A DNA stretch of 41,216 bases from Athalassotoga sp964433875. Lineage in GTDB: Bacteria; Thermotogota; Thermotogae; Mesoaciditogales; Mesoaciditogaceae. Where the stretch lies: the NCBI GenBank assembly GCA_964433875.1, contig CAYSSO010000015.1, positions 1 to 41,216 on the forward strand, written 5' to 3'. Each line of letters starts with the position of its first letter. Position 1 is the stretch's first letter. Made by a program: the position numbers and the translations under genes. Positions 9,368-17,938 of the stretch are shown here, piece by piece. The notes beneath the pieces are model-generated. The model was not told the DNA's origin and searched no databases. It saw only the letters and a program-made list of their open reading frames with translations.

Positions 9368-9414
9368 ATTTAAGACCATTATTATCCACTTTAGGAGATG
9401 ATTGCAAATATGGG

Positions 9415-10059
9415 GTGCACTTGTTTAAAGAAATTGGATTTACCTTTCATGCGATAAAAGAAGATTTCAAAGCCGGCAAGAGGCTTGATCCTTCCGTTAA
9501 ATCCAGCAGAGATATTTTCCTCTTTTCCGCTTCTTTTCATGGTCTTATGCTTTACAGATTCTCCCATCTTTTTTGGAATTTGAAAATGAGATTTCTCGCC
9601 ATGTCTTTAAGGTACATAAGTCGTGTGGTGTACAAAATGGATATTCATCCCGCAGCGAATATAGAGGCTGGAATCTTCATAGATCACGGCATAGGGGTGG
9701 TTATAGGCGAGACGGCTTCAGTTGGAAGTGGATCTTTGATCTATCACGGCGTAACGCTTGGCACTGCGAGGGTTATGCAAGGAAAGCGCCACCCAACCGT
9801 CGGAAGAAATGTTTTAATAGGGGCCAATGCGGTCATACTCGGCCCGGTAAAGATAGGAGATGGATCACGCATTGGCGCAAATGCAGTTGTACTTGAAGAT
9901 GTGCCAGAATTTTCAACGGCAGTTGGAAATCCGGCAAGGATCGTTAAAAAGCAGGTGAGAAATTGTGAATTTAATCTCAATAATAGGGAAAACACCAATA
10001 GTACATTTGAAAACGATGAATCTCTGGTTAAAACTGGAAATGGCGAATCCGGGAGGTAG
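9415..10059 (+). CDS. cysE: Serine O-acetyltransferase
   Basis: Acetylates serine with acetyl-CoA to give O-acetylserine, the first step of cysteine synthesis. The C-terminal left-handed beta helix is clear: HPAANIEAGIFIDHG, VVIGETASVG, YHGVTLG, GKRHPTVG, and VVLEDVPEFSTAVGNPARIV. The frame is open back to a TTG at 9322, but alignment with known CysE proteins and the promoter at 9338 favour the GTG at 9415 (214 residues), although its ribosome site is poor. The last roughly 31 codons overlap the start of cysK in another frame, so the tail after RIVKKQV is probably unstructured. A cysE-cysK order is the classic cysteine module. Confidence 0.9.
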   Translation: MHLFKEIGFTFHAIKEDFKAGKRLDPSVKSSRDIFLFSASFHGLMLYRFSHLFWNLKMRFLAMSLRYISRVVYKMDIHPAANIEAGIFIDHGIGVVIGETASVGSGSLIYHGVTLGTARVMQGKRHPTVGRNVLIGANAVILGPVKIGDGSRIGANAVVLEDVPEFSTAVGNPARIVKKQVRNCEFNLNNRENTNSTFENDESLVKTGNGESGR

Positions 10060-10840
10060 CATAAAAGACAGAACGGCTTTTTCGATGATCGACGATGCGA
10101 TAAGGACCGGCCTTATAAACGTCGGTTCGACTATCGTCGAGCCAACATCTGGAAATACTGGGATAGGCCTTGCCATGGTAGGATCTTATTATGACCTTAG
10201 AGTTATTCTTACAATGCCGGAGAATCTGACGATCGAAAGAAGAAAACTTCTACAGATGTATGGAGCTGACCTCGTACTGACTCCGGCGAATCTTGGAATG
10301 AACGGATCCGTCCAAAGGGCTTATGAAATAGCCAAAGAGTCAAAGGGAATCGTGCTGAATCAATTTGAAAATCCCGCTAATCCGAGAATTCATTTCATGG
10401 CGACAGGCCCTGAAATCCTATCCCAGATGAATTACGAAATAGATGCCGTTGTTGCCGGCGTTGGTACGGGAGGGACGATAAGCGGGGTTGGAAATTTTAT
10501 GAAAAGATTCTCAAAAAAAATCAGAGTAGTTGCCGTCGAACCTTCAGAATCTCCCGTACTCTCTGGAGGGAAACCATCGCCTCATGGAATTCAGGGCATA
10601 GGCGCCGGTTTCATCCCGAAAAATTATGACTCTACAGTTGTTGATGAGATAATCCAGATCTCAACGGACGAAGCGAGGGATATGGTCGATTATCTTTCAA
10701 AGAAGGAAGGTCTCTTCCTTGGAATTTCTTCGGGAGCAGTTGTTGCGGCCGGGCTTAAATTGATCGAAAGATTAGGAAAGAATTCAAGAATAGTCGTTAT
10801 ATCAGCCGATGGAGGTGGAAAATATCTCTCAATATGGTGA
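9965..10840 (+). CDS. cysK: Cysteine synthase (O-acetylserine sulfhydrylase)
   Basis: A 291-residue PLP enzyme that makes cysteine from O-acetylserine and sulfide. Visible landmarks are the PLP lysine in NPGGSIKDR (about residue 35), the substrate loop EPTSGNTGIG, the phosphate-binding GVGTGGTISG, and GISSGA near the C terminus. The GTG start at 9965 has AGGTGAG five bases upstream and lies 95 bp inside the end of cysE, so the two are translationally linked. The 3' end overlaps the next gene by 32 bp. Confidence 0.93.
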   Translation: MNLISIIGKTPIVHLKTMNLWLKLEMANPGGSIKDRTAFSMIDDAIRTGLINVGSTIVEPTSGNTGIGLAMVGSYYDLRVILTMPENLTIERRKLLQMYGADLVLTPANLGMNGSVQRAYEIAKESKGIVLNQFENPANPRIHFMATGPEILSQMNYEIDAVVAGVGTGGTISGVGNFMKRFSKKIRVVAVEPSESPVLSGGKPSPHGIQGIGAGFIPKNYDSTVVDEIIQISTDEARDMVDYLSKKEGLFLGISSGAVVAAGLKLIERLGKNSRIVVISADGGGKYLSIW

Positions 10841-11828
10841 TTTGATAGATTCTTTGATCGATGAGATCAGAAAGACGGCAGGAGATAAAGATCTCTACAT
10901 AGCCTTTTCCGGAGGGCTTGATTCGAGCGTTGCGGCTATTCTTTCTAAACTTGCGCTCGGCCCATCGAGAGTAACCCTTGTGACGACAAAGTTTGATTTC
11001 ACTTATCCTCAAACTATCGAGATAGTGAAGGACTTTGCGATCTCTAACGGATTAAAACACGTTTTTGTGGATGGATCCGAATGGCAAAGAAAGATATGGA
11101 AGGCCGGCCCGGCCTGTAACGCGTGCACGCGCGGACCAAAACTTGAGAGCGTCAAAAAATACGCAAATGGTATAGTGGTAACTGGCGCCGAACTCGAGGA
11201 TACATGGGGCCAGCAAGGAATAAAGATGAACAATGGATTTTATTCTCCACTCTCCTCTTTGTCAAGAAATCAGATCGAAGAGATTGCAAAAACTCTCGGC
11301 ATCAAGATAAACAAAATAGGAGAAAATGCAAAAAGGGAAGGATGCATCTTAAAACATCTTTTAAAGATGATGGCNNNNNNNNNNNNNNNNNNNNNNNNNN
11401 NNNNNNNNNNNNNNNGTGCAAATGTCACGCTTATGAAGATCGTAAATGAATCCAATCTAAAGTTTGAAATTGCAAATGTGAAGATCGTGGGCCCTCTCTC
11501 AAAAAATCTTGCCCTTGTGAATTTATTTCCTCTCCCACCTGAAGAAATGATTGATTTTGTGAAATCGGAGATCTCAAAGATACCGCAGATAGAAAGTGTG
11601 GATATCGTCGATAGACCGGTCAAATTGAAGATCATCGCAAATCCCAGCATCTACAACGATCCAAAGGCAAGGTATTGGATAGAAAAAGGCAGATTGCAAC
11701 CAGATTTTGCAAATTCAATAACTGTCGATTGGAAGATCTCTGGAAATAACAGATTAAATACTTTCCATGTTGTCGATTACGAATTTGTGACATGCTCCCA
11801 CTACAGAAGTGGAAGAATTCTTGCTTAA
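10809..11828 (+). CDS. PP-loop ATP-pyrophosphatase family protein (interrupted by an assembly gap)
   Basis: The N terminus carries the PP-loop SGGLDSSV (about residues 33-40), which marks ATP pyrophosphatases that activate a substrate by adenylation (LarE, ThiI, QueC, TtcA relatives). A CNACTRGPK motif and a later EGCILK cysteine suggest sulfur chemistry, in keeping with its place after cysE-cysK. The C-terminal half does not match a family I can name. A 41-N gap (11375-11415) removes about 15 codons; the frame continues across it only if the gap length is right. The ATG at 10809 lies within cysK and has no ribosome site. The last 12 codons lie in a 53-bp repeat shared with 33338-33390, so the natural C terminus may have been altered by an insertion. 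Confidence 0.7.
   Translation: MEVENISQYGDLIDSLIDEIRKTAGDKDLYIAFSGGLDSSVAAILSKLALGPSRVTLVTTKFDFTYPQTIEIVKDFAISNGLKHVFVDGSEWQRKIWKAGPACNACTRGPKLESVKKYANGIVVTGAELEDTWGQQGIKMNNGFYSPLSSLSRNQIEEIAKTLGIKINKIGENAKREGCILKHLLKMMXXXXXXXXXXXXXXXANVTLMKIVNESNLKFEIANVKIVGPLSKNLALVNLFPLPPEEMIDFVKSEISKIPQIESVDIVDRPVKLKIIANPSIYNDPKARYWIEKGRLQPDFANSITVDWKISGNNRLNTFHVVDYEFVTCSHYRSGRILA
11375..11415. other. Assembly gap of 41 Ns
   Basis: Forty-one unknown bases inside the PP-loop gene. The frame is consistent on both sides if the length is exact, but that cannot be assumed. Confidence 0.99.
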
Positions 11829-11839
11829 AAAACGTTAAA
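11787..11839. repeat. 53-bp inverted repeat, copy A (partner at 33338-33390)
   Basis: Runs from GTGACATGCTCCC to AAACGTTAAA and matches the reverse complement of 33338-33390 at 52 of 53 bases. The core is a hairpin, CTCCCACT then ACAGA then AGTGGAAG; the one difference weakens the stem in this copy. It supplies the last codons and stop of the PP-loop gene. The form (short imperfect palindrome beside a gene end) resembles an IS200/IS605-type element end, but no transposase is present. Confidence 0.85.
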
Positions 11840-11881
11840 AGTCTTTTAATTTTTTTGATTTGTTATTCTCAAATAGAACCC

Positions 11882-11910
11882 TTGACATATTTTCATTTGT
11901 TTGATATTAT
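11882..11910 (+). promoter_or_regulatory. Strong promoter of the tRNA cluster
   Basis: Consensus TTGACA (11882-11887), a 17-bp spacer and TATTAT (11905-11910). Transcription would begin only a few bases before the first tRNA at 11921. Confidence 0.85.
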
Positions 11911-11920
11911 ATTCTTTGTG

Positions 11921-12009
11921 GCCGAGGTGGCGGAATTGGCAGACGCAACGGACTTAAAATCCGTCGAAGGGATTCCTTCATGTCGGTTCGAGTCCGATCC
12001 TCGGCACCA
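11921..12009 (+). tRNA. tRNA-Leu (anticodon TAA)
   Basis: Acceptor stem GCCGAGG/CCTCGGC closes at 12005, followed by ACCA encoded in the genome. The anticodon loop CTTAAAA sits in an ACGGA/TCCGT stem, giving TAA. A long variable arm and GGTTCGAGTCC T-arm fit a class II leucine tRNA. Confidence 0.96.
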
Positions 12010-12019
12010 ATTCTTACGA

Positions 12020-12096
<77 letters not shown>

Positions 12097-12100
12097 GATT

Positions 12101-12174
12101 GGCGGTGTAGCTCAGTTGGCTAGAGCATACGGTTCATACCCGTAGTGTCCTGGGTTCGAATCCCAGTGCCGCCA
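12101..12174 (+). tRNA. tRNA-Met, elongator (anticodon CAT)
   Basis: Acceptor GGCGGTG pairs with TGCCGCC, discriminator A at 12174. The loop TTCATAC in TACGG/CCGTA gives CAT. The GGCGGTGTAGCTCAG start matches bacterial elongator Met rather than the lysidine-modified Ile tRNA. CCA is not encoded (CAG follows), unlike the two tRNAs before it. Confidence 0.9.
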
Positions 12175-12192
12175 CAGTAAATTTAAAGAATT

Positions 12193-12216
12193 TAAGACGC
12201 CAGTTTAGGCGTCTTA
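12193..12216 (+). terminator. Hairpin after the tRNA cluster, possible terminator
   Basis: A 9-bp perfect stem TAAGACGCC (12193-12201) and GGCGTCTTA (12208-12216) with a 6-base loop. The downstream tract is only weakly T-rich (GTTGTATT), so it may be a partial terminator or an RNA-processing hairpin ahead of ksgA. Confidence 0.5.
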
Positions 12217-12238
12217 GTTGTATTGGAGAGGCAATTTT

Positions 12239-12991
12239 GTGATATACAAAAAGAATTTTGGTCAGAATTTTCTTGTTTTGCAAAATGTGGCAAAAAAGAT
12301 AGTCGAAAGATCGAACATACTCCCAGGTGAAACCGTACTCGAGATAGGATCGGGAAAAGGAATCCTTACACAATTTCTTCTTGAAGCAGGGGCACATGTT
12401 ATAGCCTTTGAAATAGATAGAGACTTATTCTCTTTTCTCGAAGAAAAATTTCAAGGAATGAGTATAGAGTTCTTTTTTGAAGATTTTCTAAAATCCTCCA
12501 GAAGCATAAAGGCTGACAAATGCGTCTCAAACATTCCATACAACATCTCGACTCCGATAATAAAAAAACTTTTAAACCTTGAAATACCTGTTTCAATATT
12601 GATGGTCCAGAAAGAATACGCACAAAGGTTATTTGCAAATCCTTCCACTGAGGAGTATGGATCTTTGAGTATCTTCGTTCAGGTAAGATCAAAGGTAGAA
12701 TACCTTTTTGACGTCGAGCGATCCTCTTTTTACCCAAAACCAAAGGTCGATTCATCGGTGATAAAGATCACAAGAACGGATGAATTGCAAAAAAAGGTAA
12801 AGAACATGAAAAAATTCGAGGAAATAGTGAGAAGGAGTTTTTCTCAAAGAAGAAAGATGATAAAGAACAATCTCAAGGGTATGGAATCGCTTATCGAAAA
12901 AGCGGGGATCTCTTCTACTCAAAGAGCGGAAGAGATCCCTATCGATAAATTCATAGAACTTTCAAATCTTTTATCCGACAACACACTTTGA
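12239..12991 (+). CDS. rsmA: 16S rRNA dimethyladenosine transferase (KsgA/RsmA)
   Basis: Dimethylates two adjacent adenines near the 3' end of 16S rRNA. Seen: the N-terminal KNFGQNFL motif, SAM-binding motif I VLEIGSGKGILTQFLL, an acidic residue in FEIDRDL, and the catalytic NIPYNIS motif. The GTG at 12239 (250 residues) is chosen over an in-frame TTG at 12218 because GGAGAGG lies eight bases before it and homologues start with YKKNFGQNF. It overlaps the convergent nrdJ stop by 21 bp with no terminator between them. Confidence 0.94.
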   Translation: MIYKKNFGQNFLVLQNVAKKIVERSNILPGETVLEIGSGKGILTQFLLEAGAHVIAFEIDRDLFSFLEEKFQGMSIEFFFEDFLKSSRSIKADKCVSNIPYNISTPIIKKLLNLEIPVSILMVQKEYAQRLFANPSTEEYGSLSIFVQVRSKVEYLFDVERSSFYPKPKVDSSVIKITRTDELQKKVKNMKKFEEIVRRSFSQRRKMIKNNLKGMESLIEKAGISSTQRAEEIPIDKFIELSNLLSDNTL

Positions 12992-15466
12992 CCAGTTGCA
13001 GTTCATGCAGGTAACGCAGCCTTCTTGATTGACAAGAGAATTCTTTGAAAGGCAGACTGGACAGTAAGTGTTTCCATCCTCGTCTATGTAATAATCATTG
13101 TACCATTTGAGATTATTTGCAACGACAAATTTTTCTATCTCTTCCTCACTCTTACGTGTGCCATCAAGGTGGATTATCTCCGATTTTTCTTCCGAGATGC
13201 TCGTGCCCCAAAGTTCGGCAAAATCATCTATTGCCTTTTTTATCTCTTCGGCGACGCCTCTTGCGTAATCTCCCTTGACCTTTTTGAGTTGTTCTAAAAT
13301 CTCTTCCATTGAAACGCCCGCTCTAAGGGCTATGGAAGACAATCTTCCGATTATCTCTGCAGTCTCTCCACCATTCGATACGAATACCTCTATCGCTTCA
13401 CCGCTATCGTCAAAACTTACAGTTATGTAAGTTGTTCCCGTATCGCTTTTGTACTTTCTTGTAACTGATCTGAGAGTCTTCTTTCTCGGTCTTGCCCTCA
13501 ATTTGTGATGTTCATCGAGAACGAAAAAGTTAACCTTCGGAGCATCCTTCGTCTTGACGTTCTTGTTCGCATTTAAAACCTGAGTCTGAAGCGACCCGTC
13601 TCTGTAAATGGTTATACCACGTACATTTGATTTCAAAGACCTTATGTAGATATCGAGTATATCCTCAACTGTTGCCGAATTGGGCATATTTATGGTCTTG
13701 GATATATTGTTATCAACATAATTTTGAAATGCCTCCTGCATTCTCAAATGTGCCAAAGAGGATATATCATGACTTACGACAAAGACTTTCTTTATTTTTT
13801 CAGGAATGTTTTGTATGTTCTTCAAAGTTCCATTTTCAATTATTTCCTTTTTCATATTTTCATCGAGCGACTTTCCAAGCCTTTCTACAAGGACCCTGTT
13901 AACGTAAACAAGGGGCTCTTTTGTACCATCGCTTTTGTTCATGTATCTGGTATATGCAAGCAAGAAATTCGGTTCAAGGCCAGAGGAAGTATCGGCTATA
14001 TTCGATATAGATCCAGTCGGGGCAACCGTCATGACGGCAACATTCCTGTGAAATTTCGAAAGTTCGACGAATGCTGTTCTCAATTCGGGATCAAGATCAG
14101 AACTTCCCATCGCAAATGGTATAAAACCGCCTTCCTGAGCATATTTGCTTTTTTCATAGAGTGGAAAGTTGCCCTTCTCCTTTCCGAGTTCGTAAGAGGC
14201 CCTGTGAGATTCAAGTGCGAGTTCTGCCATAAGGTTTGACGCAAATTTAAAGGCCTCCTCTGAATCGTAGGGAATATTCATCATGTAAAGTAGATCTGCA
14301 AATCCCATTATTCCAAGGCCAAGCCTTCTTGATTCTCTGACGGACCTGTCTATCTCTTCGAGAGGAAAGACATTTACATCTATCACATCGTCCAAAAACC
14401 GGATAGCGATCTTTGCAATCTGATCAAAGGATGCGCTATCAAATGAATTTTCGTAATAGAATTTTGCAACATCTATTGAGCCAAGATTGCATGCCTCGTA
14501 AGGAGGAAGGCCTATCTCTCCGCATGGATTTGTCGATTCTATGATCTTGTACGGATAAAGTGGATTGTATTTGTTCATTTCGCCCAATATGGCAAGACCC
14601 GGATCACCGCTTTTCCATGCATTCTCAGCTATCTTTCTGAGCAATTCCCGTATCTTTATCTTCTTGACCATACCAGATTTTGGATGAAAGAGTTCTATCT
14701 CTCCGTCTTCTTCGTAAGCCTTTAAAATCTTTTCCTTGTCCTTTATCCCAACGGAAATGTTGAAAAATTTGAGAATTGATTCACCTGTGTTGTCCCTTTT
14801 TGCCTCTATAAATTCTTCGATATCCGGGTGATCTATATCGAGTATGCCCATCAAAGCCCCTCTTCTTTTGTATCCCTGCTCGACTACGGCTATCGCCGAG
14901 TTGAAAACGTGCATAAAACTTACAGGTCCAGATGCCCTTCCTGAAGTACCGGCAACAAATGATCCCTTCGGCCTGAGAGAAGAAAAATTAGATCCAACCC
15001 CTCCACCAACCTTTGTTATCAAGGCATAATTCTTAACGGCATCAAAGATGCCTTCTATGCTGTCTTCAACAGGGACAACAAAGCAGGCACTTAACATATG
15101 AAGATGGTTTCTCGATTTATATATCTCCTCGTAATCTTCGAGCGTCATATCTTCGAGAGGCTTTCTTATTAATTCATTGCTCACACCACTTCCGGCATTG
15201 AAAAGCGTTGGGCTGTTTGGAATGAAAATTCTTGCATTTAGAATGGAATAAAACTGATCCTCCCAGAACTTTATTTTATCGAGATCCTTTGAATAAAGAT
15301 ACTCTGCAGATGCGATCACACGGGCAACTCTTCTTGATACGTTTGACCAATCATTTTCTATAAAAGCACCGTTTTGATCTTTCCAGAAATACCTCTCTCT
15401 CAAAATATTCTCGGCATTTTCTGTAGGGCGAATTTTGGAAAATCTTTCAATTATATCGGTTAACAT
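12971..15466 (-). CDS. nrdJ: Adenosylcobalamin-dependent ribonucleoside-diphosphate reductase (class II)
   Basis: Reduces ribonucleotides to deoxyribonucleotides with a B12-derived thiyl radical, so it works with or without oxygen. At 831 residues it has the reductase core: IPNSPTLFNAGSG near residue 80, NPCGEIGLPPYEACNLGS in the middle, and PTGSISNIADTSSGLEPNF. The C terminus has a Cys-rich, zinc-ribbon-like tail (CPVC, CVTCMNC, SKC) that includes the reducing cysteines. There is no N-terminal ATP cone. The ATG has a strong AAGGAGG site. I looked upstream for a cobalamin riboswitch and did not see its B12 box. Confidence 0.95.
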   Translation of the reverse strand: MLTDIIERFSKIRPTENAENILRERYFWKDQNGAFIENDWSNVSRRVARVIASAEYLYSKDLDKIKFWEDQFYSILNARIFIPNSPTLFNAGSGVSNELIRKPLEDMTLEDYEEIYKSRNHLHMLSACFVVPVEDSIEGIFDAVKNYALITKVGGGVGSNFSSLRPKGSFVAGTSGRASGPVSFMHVFNSAIAVVEQGYKRRGALMGILDIDHPDIEEFIEAKRDNTGESILKFFNISVGIKDKEKILKAYEEDGEIELFHPKSGMVKKIKIRELLRKIAENAWKSGDPGLAILGEMNKYNPLYPYKIIESTNPCGEIGLPPYEACNLGSIDVAKFYYENSFDSASFDQIAKIAIRFLDDVIDVNVFPLEEIDRSVRESRRLGLGIMGFADLLYMMNIPYDSEEAFKFASNLMAELALESHRASYELGKEKGNFPLYEKSKYAQEGGFIPFAMGSSDLDPELRTAFVELSKFHRNVAVMTVAPTGSISNIADTSSGLEPNFLLAYTRYMNKSDGTKEPLVYVNRVLVERLGKSLDENMKKEIIENGTLKNIQNIPEKIKKVFVVSHDISSLAHLRMQEAFQNYVDNNISKTINMPNSATVEDILDIYIRSLKSNVRGITIYRDGSLQTQVLNANKNVKTKDAPKVNFFVLDEHHKLRARPRKKTLRSVTRKYKSDTGTTYITVSFDDSGEAIEVFVSNGGETAEIIGRLSSIALRAGVSMEEILEQLKKVKGDYARGVAEEIKKAIDDFAELWGTSISEEKSEIIHLDGTRKSEEEIEKFVVANNLKWYNDYYIDEDGNTYCPVCLSKNSLVNQEGCVTCMNCNWSKCVVG

Positions 15467-15750
15467 AAAATCCCTCCTTGAGTATGATCATATATAGTTT
15501 ACCCTTTAAAGGTTACATCCAAAATATCCGTTGTTTTGGGATTTGACTACAACTCGTTATATCTTTGAAAATGAAATCGCTTTACATTTTGATCCATCGA
15601 GTAAAAAGAGACTTTTGAATGAAAAAAGATCGATCTTAACATGAAATTACACAAATTTCGTGTACAATTATACTGAGCAAACTTTAAATTTCGAATCATC
15701 GCTGTGGCAGGTGCCCATAATGGCATGTGGCACGTGGCTCGTAGAAAAAG

Positions 15751-15806
15751 CAGTGACGCGTAATCGGTAATCATACTGCTCACTCTTCACTACTCACCGA
15801 TCACCA
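15751..15806. repeat. Degraded copies of the GTGATCGGTGATGAGTA repeat
   Basis: AGTGACGCGTAATCGGTAATCA begins near 15752 (written here in pieces: AGTGACGCG, TAATCGGTAATCA) and matches the repeat at 32-53 at 18 of 22 positions. An inverted variant (ctcaccgatcacc) follows. A small hairpin AGGGCA/TGCCCT (15809-15823) is adjacent. The 15467-15884 gap otherwise holds no gene I can support. Confidence 0.45.
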
Positions 15807-15884
15807 TTAGGGCATCATGCCCTTTGCCTACAGTGGACTATTCGATTTTTAATTTGAATTTTATTTGAAACCAGAAAGGGTGAG

Positions 15885-16832
15885 ATGATGATCGATCTTG
15901 TTCTTTTACTTGGTCTGCCGGCATCTGGAAAGTCTGAAATAAGAAGGCTTATGTCTTTTATGGATGGAAAAGAAAAGAAAGAATTGTTTCACATCGGAGA
16001 AACGTTGGACATAGACGATTTTCCCTACGTTTTTTTGATGAGACGCATAGACGAAGAACTTGAGAAAATGGGGGAAAAAAGGATATTTTACGAATCTGAT
16101 CTTAAACCTTTCAAAGATCCAAGAGACTGGCTTACCCTTACGAATTTGATAAATGAAGATTACACAGATCTTGTCCAAAAAAGAGATTTACCAAGATCGG
16201 AATTTGCCAAATTCATAATCAAAAGAATAGAAGACAGCGGCAATATCGCAGGAATCGGGCCAAGACTTTCAAATCTGCCAGACAAAATTGTCAAGAGTGT
16301 GGAAAATGCGATAGAAAAAGAATCGGAAAAACTTTTGAATGATAAGTTCTCAAATTATGGCAAAAAAGGAACAATTGTAATTGAATTTTCAAGAGGAGGA
16401 TCGGCAGATTCAAAATTGCCCCTCGAATTTCCATTTGGATATAGGCATTCTCTTTCTTTTCTAAGCGAAGAGATACTTGAGAGATCCGTCATACTCTACG
16501 TCTGGGTAAGCCCTCAAGAGTCAAGAAGAAAAAATTTTCAGAGATCCGATCCCAACAATCCCGGTTCCATTCTCCACCACGGCGTACCAGAGGAAGTAAT
16601 GATCAAAGAATATGGCACAGATGATATGATATGGCTCGAAGAAAATTCAGAAAAACAAGGCACCGTTACGGTCTTAAAGGGTAAAAAGAAGTTTTACCTT
16701 CCCGTTGCCAACTTCGATAACAGAGATGACAAAACGACGTTTTTGAGGTCTGAACCGCAGAAGTGGGATAAAAAAAGAGTTAATGAGATTAAATCGTCTT
16801 TGAAATCAGCCTTTGATAGGCTCGTAAGATGA
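15885..16832 (+). CDS. P-loop NTPase/kinase-like protein of unknown function
   Basis: A 315-residue protein with a Walker A motif GLPASGKS at about residues 10-17, directly after a hydrophobic strand, as in small-molecule kinases (adenylate kinase-like fold). A later VIEFSRGG and LYVWVSPQESRRKNFQR segment could be the strand and lid with phosphate-binding arginines. I do not recognise the family. Two ATGs (15885 and 15888) follow AAAGGGTGAG. It overlaps the convergent oxidoreductase gene by 27 bp. A role as a nucleotide or sugar kinase is inference only. Confidence 0.75.
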   Translation: MMIDLVLLLGLPASGKSEIRRLMSFMDGKEKKELFHIGETLDIDDFPYVFLMRRIDEELEKMGEKRIFYESDLKPFKDPRDWLTLTNLINEDYTDLVQKRDLPRSEFAKFIIKRIEDSGNIAGIGPRLSNLPDKIVKSVENAIEKESEKLLNDKFSNYGKKGTIVIEFSRGGSADSKLPLEFPFGYRHSLSFLSEEILERSVILYVWVSPQESRRKNFQRSDPNNPGSILHHGVPEEVMIKEYGTDDMIWLEENSEKQGTVTVLKGKKKFYLPVANFDNRDDKTTFLRSEPQKWDKKRVNEIKSSLKSAFDRLVR

Positions 16833-17888
16833 ATACGCTTTATCCATTATGATCTGGACCTCATGACCATCTTCAAATGTTGGAACCATTACATTCTCAC
16901 TTAAAGATTTGAAAAAAGCGATCAGCGATGTCATATGGGCATCTATCATAAAGCCAGAAGAAAGTTTGGGAGAAGGATAATTTTGATCTACGAATCTGTA
17001 AAAATCATCCTTTAGAAGATCTGCTTTTGAAGGATAAATCATTCTCGAATATTCATCAAAGACCTTTGCTCTGTAAGGATCATCCGTGTCTATAAAAAGT
17101 GTTCCATTTGATGCGTATATTTCAAATCTCATCCCTTCTTTTCCGGCAGCAAGACGCGATGCCTCCAGGGTTCCATAAGGTCCGGATTTTAATTTGACGT
17201 ACAGAAGGGCCCAGTCATCAACATCAACTGCGCTTTCTTCGGTTCCGTTTTTTCTTTTTTCGATTATTGTCTTGAAAGACGAATGAATCTCTTCAAAATC
17301 ACCAAGTAAAAAACGGGTAAGATCTATTATGTGAGATCCGAGATCGACAAGTGCTCCACCGCCACTTTTACTTTTTTCAAGCCTCCATGACATGGCCTTT
17401 GATCTGTCGAGGTAACTCGAATGGAAAAATTCGCCTCTAAAGGCATAGACTTCCCCTATCATTCCCTGATTTATAATCGAGTGCGCCATGGCCACGGCGG
17501 GAATGAATCTAAGCATGAAAGCAATCTGGTTTTTCATTCGGTGCGACGAAAGAGTTTCTACAATCTCTGCCGTTTCTTTTGAGTTCATTGCCAATGGTTT
17601 TTCACAATAAACACCTTTTTCGGCTTTTAAAGATTTTATTATTTGATCTTTATGAAGAAAATTCGGAGTGCATATATCAACGACATCTACATGATCAAGC
17701 ATAGATTCAAATCGATCTGTGACATTCTTGAATCCAAGATCGAATCCTTCTTTTCTATGTGACGGAGAGGTTGTGTATAGATCCTCAACTGCAACTTCGA
17801 CATCCGATCCTGCAAGTTTCATATTTCTTATCGCCATAAGATGTATTCTTGCAATTCCGCCAAGTCCCGAAAGTCCGTATTTTATCAT
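16806..17888 (-). CDS. Gfo/Idh/MocA-family NAD(P)-dependent oxidoreductase
   Basis: A 360-residue dehydrogenase. The N-terminal Rossmann motif is GLSGLGGIARIH, the family's EKP motif is YCEKPLAMN at about residue 90, and the C-terminal half has the typical GGALVDLGSHIIDLTRFLLG. The family oxidises or reduces sugars and inositols; the substrate is unknown. The frame is open upstream to 17921, but that extension lies in the groEL terminator, and the ATG at 17888 has AAGGAGAA at the right distance, so it is the start. Following groEL's terminator closely, it may get readthrough transcription. Confidence 0.9.
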   Translation of the reverse strand: MIKYGLSGLGGIARIHLMAIRNMKLAGSDVEVAVEDLYTTSPSHRKEGFDLGFKNVTDRFESMLDHVDVVDICTPNFLHKDQIIKSLKAEKGVYCEKPLAMNSKETAEIVETLSSHRMKNQIAFMLRFIPAVAMAHSIINQGMIGEVYAFRGEFFHSSYLDRSKAMSWRLEKSKSGGGALVDLGSHIIDLTRFLLGDFEEIHSSFKTIIEKRKNGTEESAVDVDDWALLYVKLKSGPYGTLEASRLAAGKEGMRFEIYASNGTLFIDTDDPYRAKVFDEYSRMIYPSKADLLKDDFYRFVDQNYPSPKLSSGFMIDAHMTSLIAFFKSLSENVMVPTFEDGHEVQIIMDKAYSSYEPIKG

Positions 17889-17907
17889 AAAAATTCTCCT
17901 TAATATC

Positions 17908-17935
17908 AAAAAAGCGGGCATATGCCCGCTTTTTG
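17908..17935 (-). terminator. Rho-independent terminator of groES-groEL
   Basis: Palindromic stem GCGGGCA/TGCCCGC flanked by A and T runs lies three bases after the groEL stop on the minus strand, ending in TTTTTT. Its symmetry could let it act on both strands. Confidence 0.92.
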
Positions 17936-17938
17936 AGA

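Noticed and set aside
11787..11839. Rho-independent terminator of the cysteine operon
   Set aside because: The hairpin lacks a T tract, its stem is imperfect in this copy, and the whole 53 bp recurs elsewhere, pointing to a mobile-element remnant.
15467..15700. Cobalamin riboswitch before the B12-dependent reductase gene
   Set aside because: No B12 box and no long structured leader could be found on the minus strand.
15547..15783. Small minus-strand frame between nrdJ and the P-loop gene
   Set aside because: No ribosome site, low-complexity content, and it runs through the degraded repeat block.
17889..17921. Longer N terminus of the Gfo/Idh/MocA protein
   Set aside because: The extra codons lie in the groEL terminator hairpin; a good ribosome site precedes the ATG at 17888.
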